Source of the DNA: an uncultured Paracoccaceae bacterium
GTDB taxonomy: Bacteria; Pseudomonadota; Alphaproteobacteria; Rhodobacterales; Rhodobacteraceae
NCBI GenBank assembly: GCA_947495795.1
Contig: CANMAI010000016.1
Location: 17,487-81,486 of the forward strand
Direction of reading: 5' to 3'
DNA length: 64,000 nt
In this document: one piece after another, positions 43,523 to 51,203 of the stretch
Layout of the letters: each line of letters opens with the position of its first letter
Position numbering within the stretch: the stretch's first letter is position 1
The notes under the pieces: generated by a model
The model's database searches: none
Seen by the model: the letters and a program-made list of their open reading frames with translations, nothing else
Told to the model about the DNA's origin: nothing
Made by a program: the position numbers and the translations under genes

Positions 43523-44260
43523 GTGGAGCCTCGTCTGATCTTCCGCAATGTCGCAAAGTTGCAGGACGTCTTCGTTCGAGACCGCATTTACCTCATGGCC
43601 CGCGGGGTTCACATCCAATGCCTCTTTAATGCCTCCGCAGACGACAAGCTCACAGAACCTCGCCATACTTACAAAGTTCCGGAACTCTTGTGGGGCAGGG
43701 GCGTCCAACATAGATCAAACTCATGGAACGCCTGCCGGGAACACGCCGCCGCTATCTTGAAGCAGTCTGAGCAACTTGACTGCTTGGATTTCCAGAGAGT
43801 TCGCTTGCCGCGCGCCATAAATCCGTTGGAGGCATGGAACATCATCATGTCTCGTCCGCGGTCGTTCCTTAGGGTGGCTTTCTACATTCACGACAAATAT
43901 TCGTGCCTTTTTTTTGGTGTGAAACAGATTGGGGCGTTCACCGGCCGTTCGGTTCGGGCAGCCTTTTCGGGCAACTATCTCGACCTCTTTCTTGTGGAAC
44001 ATATAGGTGATGAGGTCCTCGTGCTGACGGAACGGGACAAGCACCCAGATGTTATGACGAGTTTGTCGGTGTATGACGGCGAGCTTTCGATCGTATCCTC
44101 GGTCGTCACGCACAATCTGTTTGGCCAAGGATCGTCAGACACTGCCTTGTCCATTAGATACCGTGAAGCTTTGGATTACGATTTCTGCGGCCAGTTCATG
44201 CACTTCATTCCGATCAACGCTTTCATGATCGGAAAAGATATCTGCTTCTCCAATGAGTGA
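43523..44260 (+). CDS. Hypothetical protein, uncertain
   Basis: A 245-residue frame beginning with GTG. Its codon use looks protein-like in the middle (FLRVAFYIHDKYSCLFFG, YLDLFLVEHIGDEVLVLTER), but no family is recognised, and the last 125 bases overlap the 3' end of the hydrolase gene on the other strand. The minus strand also has short frames here. It may be a real orphan gene or a decayed one with an extended frame. Confidence 0.35.
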   Translation: MEPRLIFRNVAKLQDVFVRDRIYLMARGVHIQCLFNASADDKLTEPRHTYKVPELLWGRGVQHRSNSWNACREHAAAILKQSEQLDCLDFQRVRLPRAINPLEAWNIIMSRPRSFLRVAFYIHDKYSCLFFGVKQIGAFTGRSVRAAFSGNYLDLFLVEHIGDEVLVLTERDKHPDVMTSLSVYDGELSIVSSVVTHNLFGQGSSDTALSIRYREALDYDFCGQFMHFIPINAFMIGKDICFSNE

Positions 44261-45151
44261 CTTGTCCGAGGGAAAATCTAGGAATGTGTAGTGTCCCACT
44301 TGTTTGCCTAGGTCATGGTGCTGAAACTGGTCGTTCTGCAGGACGAGCCAGTCGGCACAGTGCTCTGATGGTGCTTCGTCATCCGCTCCGCCGGTAAGGA
44401 CTACAATGGGTAGTTGAAGTTCGGCGACTGATTGCGGAACAAAGGATCGGATTGGTATTGCTGGAGCAATCGCGACCACCGACTTTATCCGCTTGTCGGT
44501 GTGGTCATGTCCGTGCTTTGCCCAAGAACGACGAAAAGCACCTGAGGTTTCCATCAGTCTAGGAACGCTTTCCGCCGCATCTGGGAACTCTTTCGGGCCG
44601 CCTTCAGTAATCCTATTTGCGCTGCGCCAGTTGTCAAACTCATCCAAACAGGTTTGCGCTCCTGCTAGGGCCATAACCGTATGACCCCCTAGAGAAAACC
44701 CGGCCGCAAATACCTGATGGAAATCTAACCTGTCTGCGAAGAACCCGTTCGCCCCAAGTGACGACAACATCACGGACAAATCAGTCGCTCGTTCCCACCA
44801 GCAAAGAAAGCCTTCCGCGAGATACGGTTCCAAACCAGTATTGCCATGGTGATTTGCACCCAAGACCACATAGCCTTCACACGCAAGTGATCGCGCCAGC
44901 CATCCGAGACTCTCGGCTGTGCCACCAGTGCCGTGCGATAGCAATATGACCGGCAACTCCTTCTTGGCAGTCAGTGCGGCATCTAAGGTAACATCGCCAA
45001 GCTTAAAAAACTGCCCGGAAGCCTGCTTCCCGTTCTCTATATCATCTATTGGATACCACGCTGACCATGCGATTGGCCGTTCAGAATTGTTATGCCAGTC
45101 GGAGCGTGAAGAGTCGTGAATTACGCCGGTTCTATACCCGCAATTTGCCAT
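44135..45151 (-). CDS. Alpha/beta hydrolase (dienelactone-hydrolase/PAF-acetylhydrolase-like)
   Basis: 338 residues. LPVILLSHGTGGTAESLGWL forms the oxyanion loop (HGTGG), GFSLGGHTVMALAG contains the nucleophile Ser, and DDEAPSEHCADW with QVGHYTFLDF gives the acid and His. The pattern fits the family annotated as predicted dienelactone hydrolases, which act on esters or lactones. No signal peptide. It stands alone and is not clearly tied to either catabolic cluster. The 3' end overlaps an uncertain plus-strand frame. Confidence 0.8.
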   Translation of the reverse strand: MANCGYRTGVIHDSSRSDWHNNSERPIAWSAWYPIDDIENGKQASGQFFKLGDVTLDAALTAKKELPVILLSHGTGGTAESLGWLARSLACEGYVVLGANHHGNTGLEPYLAEGFLCWWERATDLSVMLSSLGANGFFADRLDFHQVFAAGFSLGGHTVMALAGAQTCLDEFDNWRSANRITEGGPKEFPDAAESVPRLMETSGAFRRSWAKHGHDHTDKRIKSVVAIAPAIPIRSFVPQSVAELQLPIVVLTGGADDEAPSEHCADWLVLQNDQFQHHDLGKQVGHYTFLDFPSDKSLIGEADIFSDHESVDRNEVHELAAEIVIQSFTVSNGQGSV

Positions 45152-45496
45152 TTTGAGCCCCCTTTAAAACCAACGCTCTAGAAAATTTTGAGAAATTTCA
45201 ACGAGCTTGTTGCTCACTTGGCATCCTTTGAAGAAGCAGTCATTTGCACGAGGTGCAGCATTGAGCTCTCCGGTGTCTGATGACTTCACGTCCGCTGCCC
45301 ATGCTACCATTGCGCCAACATGTAGGCCGAAGGTCGACGGGGTATACTCTTGGCAAGATGAAGGGGCAGGGGGCATGAGGGCTCGACGCTATACAGTAGT
45401 CTTGCATGCGCCGCACAGAAATCCAGCAGAAAGATATTCCTTGTGCATAAAATATAGCATTACACCGCGAGCATAGCTGCGTTGCAGCATAGACTA
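45152..45496. other. Gene-free stretch upstream of the small RNA
   Basis: No supportable frame. It carries the 5' leader of the hydrolase gene on one strand and the promoter side of the sRNA on the other. No repeat or hairpin of note was seen. Confidence 0.4.
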
Positions 45497-45525
45497 TTGT
45501 TGCAGCGCGGCGAGACACCTATCTT
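45497..45525 (+). promoter_or_regulatory. Putative promoter of the small RNA
   Basis: TTGTTG (45497-45502), 17 bases, TATCTT (45520-45525). It would start transcription near 45532. Confidence 0.4.
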
Positions 45526-45531
45526 ACCCCT

Positions 45532-45661
45532 ATAGGCAGTTGGCTTTCCATCCTCCTCCCGGAAAGTCGCTGCAAGTTTCGGATGTTGCTGCACCTCCTC
45601 CCGCGGCACGTCCGACAAGAATTGGGCGCCATCTCTCCTCCCGAGATGGCGCCTTTTCTTT
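45532..45661 (+). ncRNA. Candidate small RNA with three CCUCCUCCC-type loops (CcsR/ar14-like)
   Basis: Hairpin 1: CTTTCC (45544-45549), loop with CCTCCTCCC (45552-45560), GGAAAG. Hairpin 2: TGCTGC (45587-45592), loop with CCTCCTCCC (45594-45602), GCGGCA. Hairpin 3: GGCGCCATCTC (45625-45635), loop TCCTCCC, GAGATGGCGCC, followed by TTTTCTTTTCT, a strong terminator. Anti-Shine-Dalgarno CCUCCUCCC loops define a known alphaproteobacterial sRNA family (ar14, including Rhodobacter CcsR). No coding frame precedes the terminator, so an RNA gene is the simplest reading. The start is inferred. Confidence 0.7.
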
Positions 45662-45768
45662 TCTGATAGATCTGATGTATGCGGCTTGCGTCCGGAGCAG
45701 GGTGCGTTACCGCTTCGCTACCTCGGGTTTATGCCGACATCTGCGAGCAACCACCCGACGGACCCTCA

Positions 45769-46284
45769 CTAGCGATCCTTTGAGACAAGTCCTGATTGCG
45801 TGATGGCCGTCAAATTGTCCGGGGTTCGGCGCGTTAGCTCCGAGCCGTCGGGCGACATTGCGGCTTCGACGAACTCTGTCTTTTTCAGGACACCGCCATC
45901 GGCTTCCACCCAGGTCGTACTGGCTTCATCTTCGCGGGCAATCGATCCATCGTAATTCACGCGGATTGAGACACCTCCAACCTTCACTTTGACGGAGTAT
46001 TGGTCAGCAATGATCCCGTCCCAGGCGTCGCAGCAGTCTCGGCGCAATACGATCATGTCGGGACGCAGTTTTATCTGTACGTCCTGCGCGTCGTCTCCAT
46101 TTACGCTCTTGAGCATGACAAAAACCTCTTGCTCAGCGGGGTCGTTGTGAATGGTGGCGCGCGCATTTTTCGGCGGCCAGACCTTAGGAGCATCACGACG
46201 CTTGCCCTCTGGATCCCGATGGAACCCAATATAGAGCTGTGCCGACTTCCAGACCCGGTGCATGGATTTTGTGAGCTTCGTCAT
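45769..46284 (-). CDS. Hypothetical protein
   Basis: 171 residues from the ATG at 46284, with GGAAG near the start. No domain recognised. N-terminal part is basic (MHRVWKSAQLYIGFHRDPEGKR), followed by beta-rich segments (DAQDVQIKLRPDMIVLRRD, DQYSVKVKVGGVSIRVNYDG). It may be a small beta-barrel or structural protein. It is transcribed against the sRNA and lies beside GC-rich non-coding DNA. Confidence 0.6.
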   Translation of the reverse strand: MTKLTKSMHRVWKSAQLYIGFHRDPEGKRRDAPKVWPPKNARATIHNDPAEQEVFVMLKSVNGDDAQDVQIKLRPDMIVLRRDCCDAWDGIIADQYSVKVKVGGVSIRVNYDGSIAREDEASTTWVEADGGVLKKTEFVEAAMSPDGSELTRRTPDNLTAITQSGLVSKDR

Positions 46285-46309
46285 GTTGGCTTCCTTTTCT
46301 CCAGCTTAC

Positions 46310-46590
46310 GGCACTGACCCCGGGGGCTCCAAAACCACCGATCGCTGCCCCGGACAAAATCGGGCGGGGATTCTGGAAAGGACCGCGGCACGCGGCCCTT
46401 CTCCTGAAACCCTGCCGCCCGGCGAGGGCAGGAGGGGGGCCCGCGCCAGCCTGGAGGTCTGGGGGGAAAGGGGAGGGGGATCACCCGGCAACGCAGCCCG
46501 CAAGGACCGTTGTCGGGGACACCACTTTCCCCACAGACCGGAATGGCTTGCGTGGGGGAACCAGCGGTTCCCTCACTTGTAGGAGAAGTT
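46310..46590. other. GC-rich non-coding block with hairpins
   Basis: A stretch visibly richer in G and C than its neighbours, with runs such as GGGGGG and CCCCGGGGG. It includes AGGACCGCG/CGCGGCCCT (46378-46399 region, one mismatch) and a perfect GGGAACC-AGC-GGTTCCC hairpin at 46556-46572. No frame looks real. It could be an origin of transfer or replication accessory region, but nothing in it is diagnostic. Confidence 0.4.
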
Positions 46591-46693
46591 GGCTGCTGGT
46601 GCCTGGGGCATGGCGTCTGTGGTTTAGTCTACTTGCGGTACAATGCCGTGCAATCAGCTCTAACGATTACAGCTAGCAAGATACCTCCAGAGC

Positions 46694-47524
46694 TCAATAA
46701 TCTACACGTTCCCAGCCGTAATTACCTTCATAGTCACTCCAATCCACAAAAACCGCGCGCACAGAGATTGAGGGGCAGTGGCTACCAAATCTCTCCAGGC
46801 CCACGAAAGCAGCCGGGAGAGCGGCGACGGAGGACCTCGACCACCGATAGTCGCCTTGTGTGCCATAGGACCCGAAACGGACCGACTGGTAATGATTACA
46901 GTCGCCATCACGTCCACTTTCGTATTGTCTGGCCCGAACATCATATACCCGAATAGACCGCACGAAATTGAACTCTGGTCCGCTAATGTCGATGTCGGCG
47001 CGATCCTGTGTCAGGTAGACGGCGAACCCATCGAGGAGAGATGAAGGGGCACCGTCTGAGGTTCGAACAACCGCTTGAAGCGGCCTGACCGCGACCGGGA
47101 GACGACTGGTCTTACCGTTCGGCGTGGTTGGTCCGAATGTGAATTGTGAGAGATCACGGCCGATTGCGTCGATGTGATTGTGTTCAATGCGGCCGCCGGT
47201 TGGGAAGCTCTGACGGGGCAGGGGAGGGGATGACCCGAAGACGATGTCGTAGAGACGCGCAGGTGTGTCCTGGTTCGGTTTCCTTTCAAACGACGCCCCC
47301 ATGGGACAGCGCCAGATCTGCAGAGGCGGTTCAACCGGCCATGGTGTAATGCGTCGAATTAACTCGGCCCGTGCGCGCGCACAAGGAACGGACGCTGGCC
47401 ATCCACCAGAGAGACAAAGAAGGATGGCACAATCAATCGGATAGCTTTGCGCGCGCACGCGCTCAGGAAGCGATGCGACGATCAGTGCAATGACAGTTGT
47501 TAGAATAAGAGCGGTAGTTTTCAT
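46694..47524 (-). CDS. Exported protein with a TrbM-like N-terminus
   Basis: 276 residues with a signal peptide (TTALILTTVIALIVASLPERVRAQ). The first mature segment, YPIDCAILLCLSGGWPASVPCARA, has the paired Cys and small residues typical of TrbM-like conjugation-associated proteins, but the remainder (Tyr-, Ser- and Arg-rich, ending DYEGNYGWERVDY) is not recognised. It probably acts in the periplasm. No other transfer genes are in the window. Confidence 0.55.
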   Translation of the reverse strand: MKTTALILTTVIALIVASLPERVRAQSYPIDCAILLCLSGGWPASVPCARARAELIRRITPWPVEPPLQIWRCPMGASFERKPNQDTPARLYDIVFGSSPPLPRQSFPTGGRIEHNHIDAIGRDLSQFTFGPTTPNGKTSRLPVAVRPLQAVVRTSDGAPSSLLDGFAVYLTQDRADIDISGPEFNFVRSIRVYDVRARQYESGRDGDCNHYQSVRFGSYGTQGDYRWSRSSVAALPAAFVGLERFGSHCPSISVRAVFVDWSDYEGNYGWERVDY

Positions 47525-47635
47525 GCGCGCACCCTCGCGGTCTAGAGAACAGTTTCAAACATGCGACATTAATATATTTTGTGGCATTATCATATATCTA
47601 TGAGGTGACTTTCTTAAACGAAACAGGGCGGCGTG

Positions 47636-47830
47636 TCAAAACCCTAAATCCAGTCCACTAATGTCTTCTCCTGCAACGGCCTCCACGGTGATTGTCTTGG
47701 GGATTGGACGAACCCAGAGTCGCGCAACACCGCCGTCGTCGGTCAAAATAATGAACCCGACGGCCTCTGACGTTTCTGAATTTCGGAGGCGGGCAACTGT
47801 ACGCCCTTCCCAATTTGGTTGATTGGCCAT
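47636..47830 (-). CDS. Small hypothetical protein
   Basis: 64 residues (MANQPNWEGRTVARLRNSET) with alternating hydrophobic beta-strand pattern and no motif. It has a GGAACAGG-type upstream region and lies 22 bases after the chimeric gene, so it may be the last gene of that minus-strand unit. Confidence 0.5.
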   Translation of the reverse strand: MANQPNWEGRTVARLRNSETSEAVGFIILTDDGGVARLWVRPIPKTITVEAVAGEDISGLDLGF

Positions 47831-47852
47831 GACCTGTTCCCCTGTGAGTCCG

Positions 47853-48662
47853 CTAATTCAGGCTAGCTCTGTTCAGGTTTTGGTCTTGAGTGCGAATGAC
47901 GGCAGCCACATGTCCGGACGCTAATTCACGGACATAATTATGGTCACGAATGCAAGTGCCATCAGGCGTGCCGTAGTCAGTTCCATAGATCTTGATTTCG
48001 GAACGCTGACCGAGAGCGGTCTGTATGACCAATGGGACTAAGTGTTTTTCTGGATCATGCCGCGCGCCCGTTCGACGATCGGGGTCAGCCCCAGACGCAT
48101 TGAAGTAGAGGAGCGCACATGAGCTTAGGCCGTGTGCTTCAGCACATGCCTCAAGCATCACCTCGACCCTGAGTTTGCTATCGCCGTGCGGGTGCCCTTC
48201 GCCGATTGCGGCGATGACGGGCAGGGGGAGATTGTCTGCCAGGTGCCTCAACTGAGCCAGGTGATCTTCCAAAGCCCACGCGTCAGGCCCTACACACCAA
48301 CTCGGTGGGAACGTGATGACCGTGTTTGCGCCGACTTTCGTACTGGCGGCAACTTCGCCCACCATGTCGACGGAGAGGGCTCCGACACAGGCGAGCAGCA
48401 GTTGATCCGATTTGAGTGCTTCTCGCGTCCGCCTGATGATCTCGAACCGCTCAGTCTGGCTCAGCGACTGCCGTTCGCGAATGGTCGCGTTGACGGCGAT
48501 GCCGAGGATGCCTTTGATCTTCGTCAGACGGTGGGCTTGGTGTGTGATGGCGTCGAATTCTACCGTTCCTTTCTGCGAGAATGGTGTCAGGTTTGAGGCA
48601 ATCACACCGCTGGTGAAGACTGCCGCAGTCATCGAAATCGGAAGAGAGGTGGTCTCACTCAT
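47853..48662 (-). pseudogene. Chimeric gene: DapA-family N-terminal half joined to an internal piece of GalE
   Basis: 269 residues in one frame. Residues 18-150 read as a dihydrodipicolinate-synthase-family aldolase (GVIASNLTPFSQKGTVEFDA, GANTVITFPPSWC). From about residue 157 the text is UDP-glucose 4-epimerase: HGDSKLRVEVMLEACAEAHG, ALLYFNASGADPD, RHDPEKHLVPLVIQTALG, IYGTDYGTPDGTCIRD, HVAAVIR. The aldolase half lacks its Schiff-base Lys and catalytic Tyr; the epimerase piece lacks the NAD-binding fold and Tyr-x-x-x-Lys and stops early. Neither activity can survive. The junction lies near 48180-48212. The start overlaps the HU/IHF stop by four bases. Confidence 0.75.
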
Positions 48663-48946
48663 GCCTGATCCTTCACGCGCTCGAGCAATGTCCTTGACGG
48701 CTTAAACGTCAGGCGCTTGAGCTCAGTGATATCGGTGTGCGCGTCGGTCTTGGGGTTTCGACGCGGCGGGGCAGGGGCCTGGTGCACAGAGAAGCTCCCG
48801 AAATTTGCAAGTTTGACTGTTTCCCTTGCGCTGATCGCTTTAGCCATCTCATCAAAAATCGAATCGACGAGCGCCCGGGCTTCACGAAGCGAAAGACCGT
48901 GCCGCACTGAAATGCGCTCGGACAGAGATCGACGGGTCAGGGACAT
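48659..48946 (-). CDS. HU/IHF-family DNA-bending protein
   Basis: 95 residues from the ATG at 48946; an open extension to 49000 is not homologous. SLTRRSLSERISVRHGLSLRE, then IFDEMAKAISARETVKLANFGSFSV and RNPKTDAHTDITELKRLTFKPS include the NFG turn and the RNP arm tip, here with conserved Pro that intercalates into DNA. It resembles IhfA more than HU. Plasmid copies may serve the plasmid's recombination or replication. It is translationally coupled to the chimeric gene. Confidence 0.85.
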   Translation of the reverse strand: MSLTRRSLSERISVRHGLSLREARALVDSIFDEMAKAISARETVKLANFGSFSVHQAPAPPRRNPKTDAHTDITELKRLTFKPSRTLLERVKDQA

Positions 48947-49090
48947 GTGCGGACCGCCTGTGCAGTGAATGAAAAAGACCCGGTGCAATGCGGTTTCCAC
49001 GCGCAGCGCACCGGGTCAATTCCGCCGGGGAGGAAGGCGGAGGCGGTATCACAAGTCGACATACCAGCAAGAAGAGCTGAGCTTGCCGCT

Positions 49091-50023
49091 TCATATGACA
49101 TCATGCATCCCTTTCTTCAGGATTTCAGCGAGCACTGACACGGCGAGCGTCTTGGAATCTCTTGCTGACGGGATCAAACCTACAGGCCCGTGAAGGCGAC
49201 TAAGAACGGATTTGTCGACACCTAGGCTCTCCAAAGAAAGATGTCTCGCATCCCGCGCTCTTTGGCTTCTTTGTGCACCAATGTAGAAGGCTTCAGTGTC
49301 AAGCGCCTTACTCAGAATTGGCGGTTCCCAGTCATGATCGTGGAAAAAGAGTATGATTGCGGTGCGGTCGTCGACGTCCAAGTTTGCCGGGAATTCATGC
49401 GACGTCATGTGGAGCGTCTGACATCCGACCGCCTCACCATTGGCCAAAGTCTCAGCATCTGGCGATATCAGAAGGTTTGAGTAGCCTGCGGACTGAACAA
49501 GTCCGGCAAAGGTGCTCGCTTCAGGTCCTTTCCCAAAAACAAGGAACCTTATCTCTGGCTCAAACAAAACTGAAAGGTGACTACCGTCCAAAATAGTTGG
49601 TGTCGCTGGCGCAAGACCCAAAGTACCGATGACCAAGTCAAACTGGAGTGAAAAGCGTTCCCTTGCATCTCGTTTCGAAATAGCCTCAGAGACAATGTCA
49701 GGGTCAGGATTTGGCAGTAGCGCTATATCAAGACCGCCGCCACAAGGGAGTTGGATGTCAACGAACGGAGATCCCTTGCCATAGCGCAGCACGCGCGGTT
49801 CACCGGATTTTTCAACGTCCAAGGCGTGGAGGGAAATGTCGCTCTCTATACATCCCGAAGAGAGTGTTCCGACACGGTGCGTTTCCGAGAACACTGCCAT
49901 AATTGCACCGACTGGTCCGTAGGATGGACCCTCCACGCCAGCAATCACGGCCAGTACGGCCGGCTCCGTCGACAATTGAATTGCATCGAGTGGTTCTTGG
50001 AGTGTCTGGGGTTTCTTTAGCAC
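49091..50023 (-). CDS. XdhC/CoxI family protein
   Basis: 310 residues. The XdhC N-domain (AVLAVIAGVEGPSYGPVGAIM, VGTLSSGCIESDISLHA, LPCGGGLDIALLP) and the Rossmann-like C-domain (FLVFGKGPEASTFAGLVQSAGY, FFHDHDWEPPILSKAL, YIGAQRSQRARD) are present. XdhC proteins bind and sulfurate molybdenum cofactor for xanthine-dehydrogenase-type enzymes. No such enzyme is in view, so it may serve one outside the window or is a stray copy. Confidence 0.88.
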   Translation of the reverse strand: MLKKPQTLQEPLDAIQLSTEPAVLAVIAGVEGPSYGPVGAIMAVFSETHRVGTLSSGCIESDISLHALDVEKSGEPRVLRYGKGSPFVDIQLPCGGGLDIALLPNPDPDIVSEAISKRDARERFSLQFDLVIGTLGLAPATPTILDGSHLSVLFEPEIRFLVFGKGPEASTFAGLVQSAGYSNLLISPDAETLANGEAVGCQTLHMTSHEFPANLDVDDRTAIILFFHDHDWEPPILSKALDTEAFYIGAQRSQRARDARHLSLESLGVDKSVLSRLHGPVGLIPSARDSKTLAVSVLAEILKKGMHDVI

Positions 50024-50182
50024 AGCTATCCTTTGCTATGAGGGGACGTTGATCAAACCTTCTGCAAAACCTCAAACTAGGGGCCGCATCTCAATAAACT
50101 CTATAATAAAAACAGGTAGTTATTAAAAACGCATAAGTCATTTTATGTTAAATTACTATCCACCTTGGAAGCGGATTTGCTT

Positions 50183-50983
50183 CTATTTCATACTGGTTCG
50201 GTCGAATATCTCCAGAATTTGACGTGCGCGGATTTTCACGGGTGCATCCACCATCTCACCGTCCACCAAGGCAGCGCTATCACTGGCGCTAAGGACGCGA
50301 CGAGCCCACTCTAGCTCGGTTGAAGTCGGTACGAATGCTCCCTTAATAGCTTCGACTTGATTGGGGTGAATACAGAGTTTGCCTGACATGCCTATGCTCC
50401 TCGCATGAGCTGCATCGTCACCTGCCAAGCCTTCGTCTTTAATGCTGAGCGTGACACCGTCGAGCGGTGCAGAAATACAGGCGATACGTGACGCCAGTAC
50501 GAGCTCGAGACGCGCAGGAAGGAGCAGATCTCGACGGTGTTCGCAGTTGAGGTCTGCGCAGAAGTCAACCGAACCAAAAGCTAGCCGTACAACCTCGGGG
50601 ACAGCTGAGATCTGACGGGCATTTGAAAGACCCTGTGCAGTTTCGATGAGCGCCACAACCGAGATGCCACCAAGCTCATTTGCGATGCGAGCGATAGAGT
50701 CGGGACATTCCGATTTGGGGATCATCACGGCGCCGGGCCGATGACTTAAAACGGCTGCAATGTCGTCGGCGATCCAAGGTGTTCGTTCCGAATTTATGCG
50801 TACAATTACCGGCTTGTCGGTAAATTCCGTGTTGATGCTTTGGCGCGCGGATATCTTCTCCGAAGGCGGTACAGCATCTTCGAGGTCAATGATGATTGCG
50901 TCGGCTCCGGACACGGCAGCTTTCTCAAACCTCTCCGACCTGTTCGCTGGAACAAAGAGTGGAACTTGCACAGATTCGATCAT
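50183..50983 (-). CDS. CoA-ester lyase / HpcH-HpaI aldolase (citrate-lyase beta-like)
   Basis: 266 residues from the ATG at 50983 (MIESVQVPLFVPANRSERFEKA); upstream in-frame codons to 51082 lack homology. VPLFVPANRSERFEKAAVSGAD, IIDLEDAVPPSEK with the metal Glu/Asp, RINSERTPWI and ALIETAQGLSNARQI, FGSVDFCADLN are complete. The family cleaves CoA thioesters such as malyl-CoA or beta-methylmalyl-CoA to glyoxylate and an acyl-CoA. Ends the minus-strand operon of the second catabolic cluster. Confidence 0.87.
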   Translation of the reverse strand: MIESVQVPLFVPANRSERFEKAAVSGADAIIIDLEDAVPPSEKISARQSINTEFTDKPVIVRINSERTPWIADDIAAVLSHRPGAVMIPKSECPDSIARIANELGGISVVALIETAQGLSNARQISAVPEVVRLAFGSVDFCADLNCEHRRDLLLPARLELVLASRIACISAPLDGVTLSIKDEGLAGDDAAHARSIGMSGKLCIHPNQVEAIKGAFVPTSTELEWARRVLSASDSAALVDGEMVDAPVKIRARQILEIFDRTSMK

Positions 50984-51203
50984 GGAAATGAAACCGTTGA
51001 TGGCTTCAAACACTTGCCAGTAACGTGCATGGGTGGCTTGGTTTGATCTTCCCTTCGAGACCCATCTGAGCAATTCGGCCAAACTCTCTCAGCGTTGATG
51101 ATGAGACTTCGGATGAATTGGACGAAAAATTCGCCCGGTCCATCTGCTGCTCCAAACCTTACACGACACCCAACAAGAATACCCATGTTCGCTCTCCGTA
51201 ACC

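Noticed and set aside
43721..44128. Minus-strand 135-codon frame inside the uncertain plus-strand gene
   Set aside because: Amino-acid composition is unlike a folded protein, no ribosome site, and the opposite strand has the better codon pattern.
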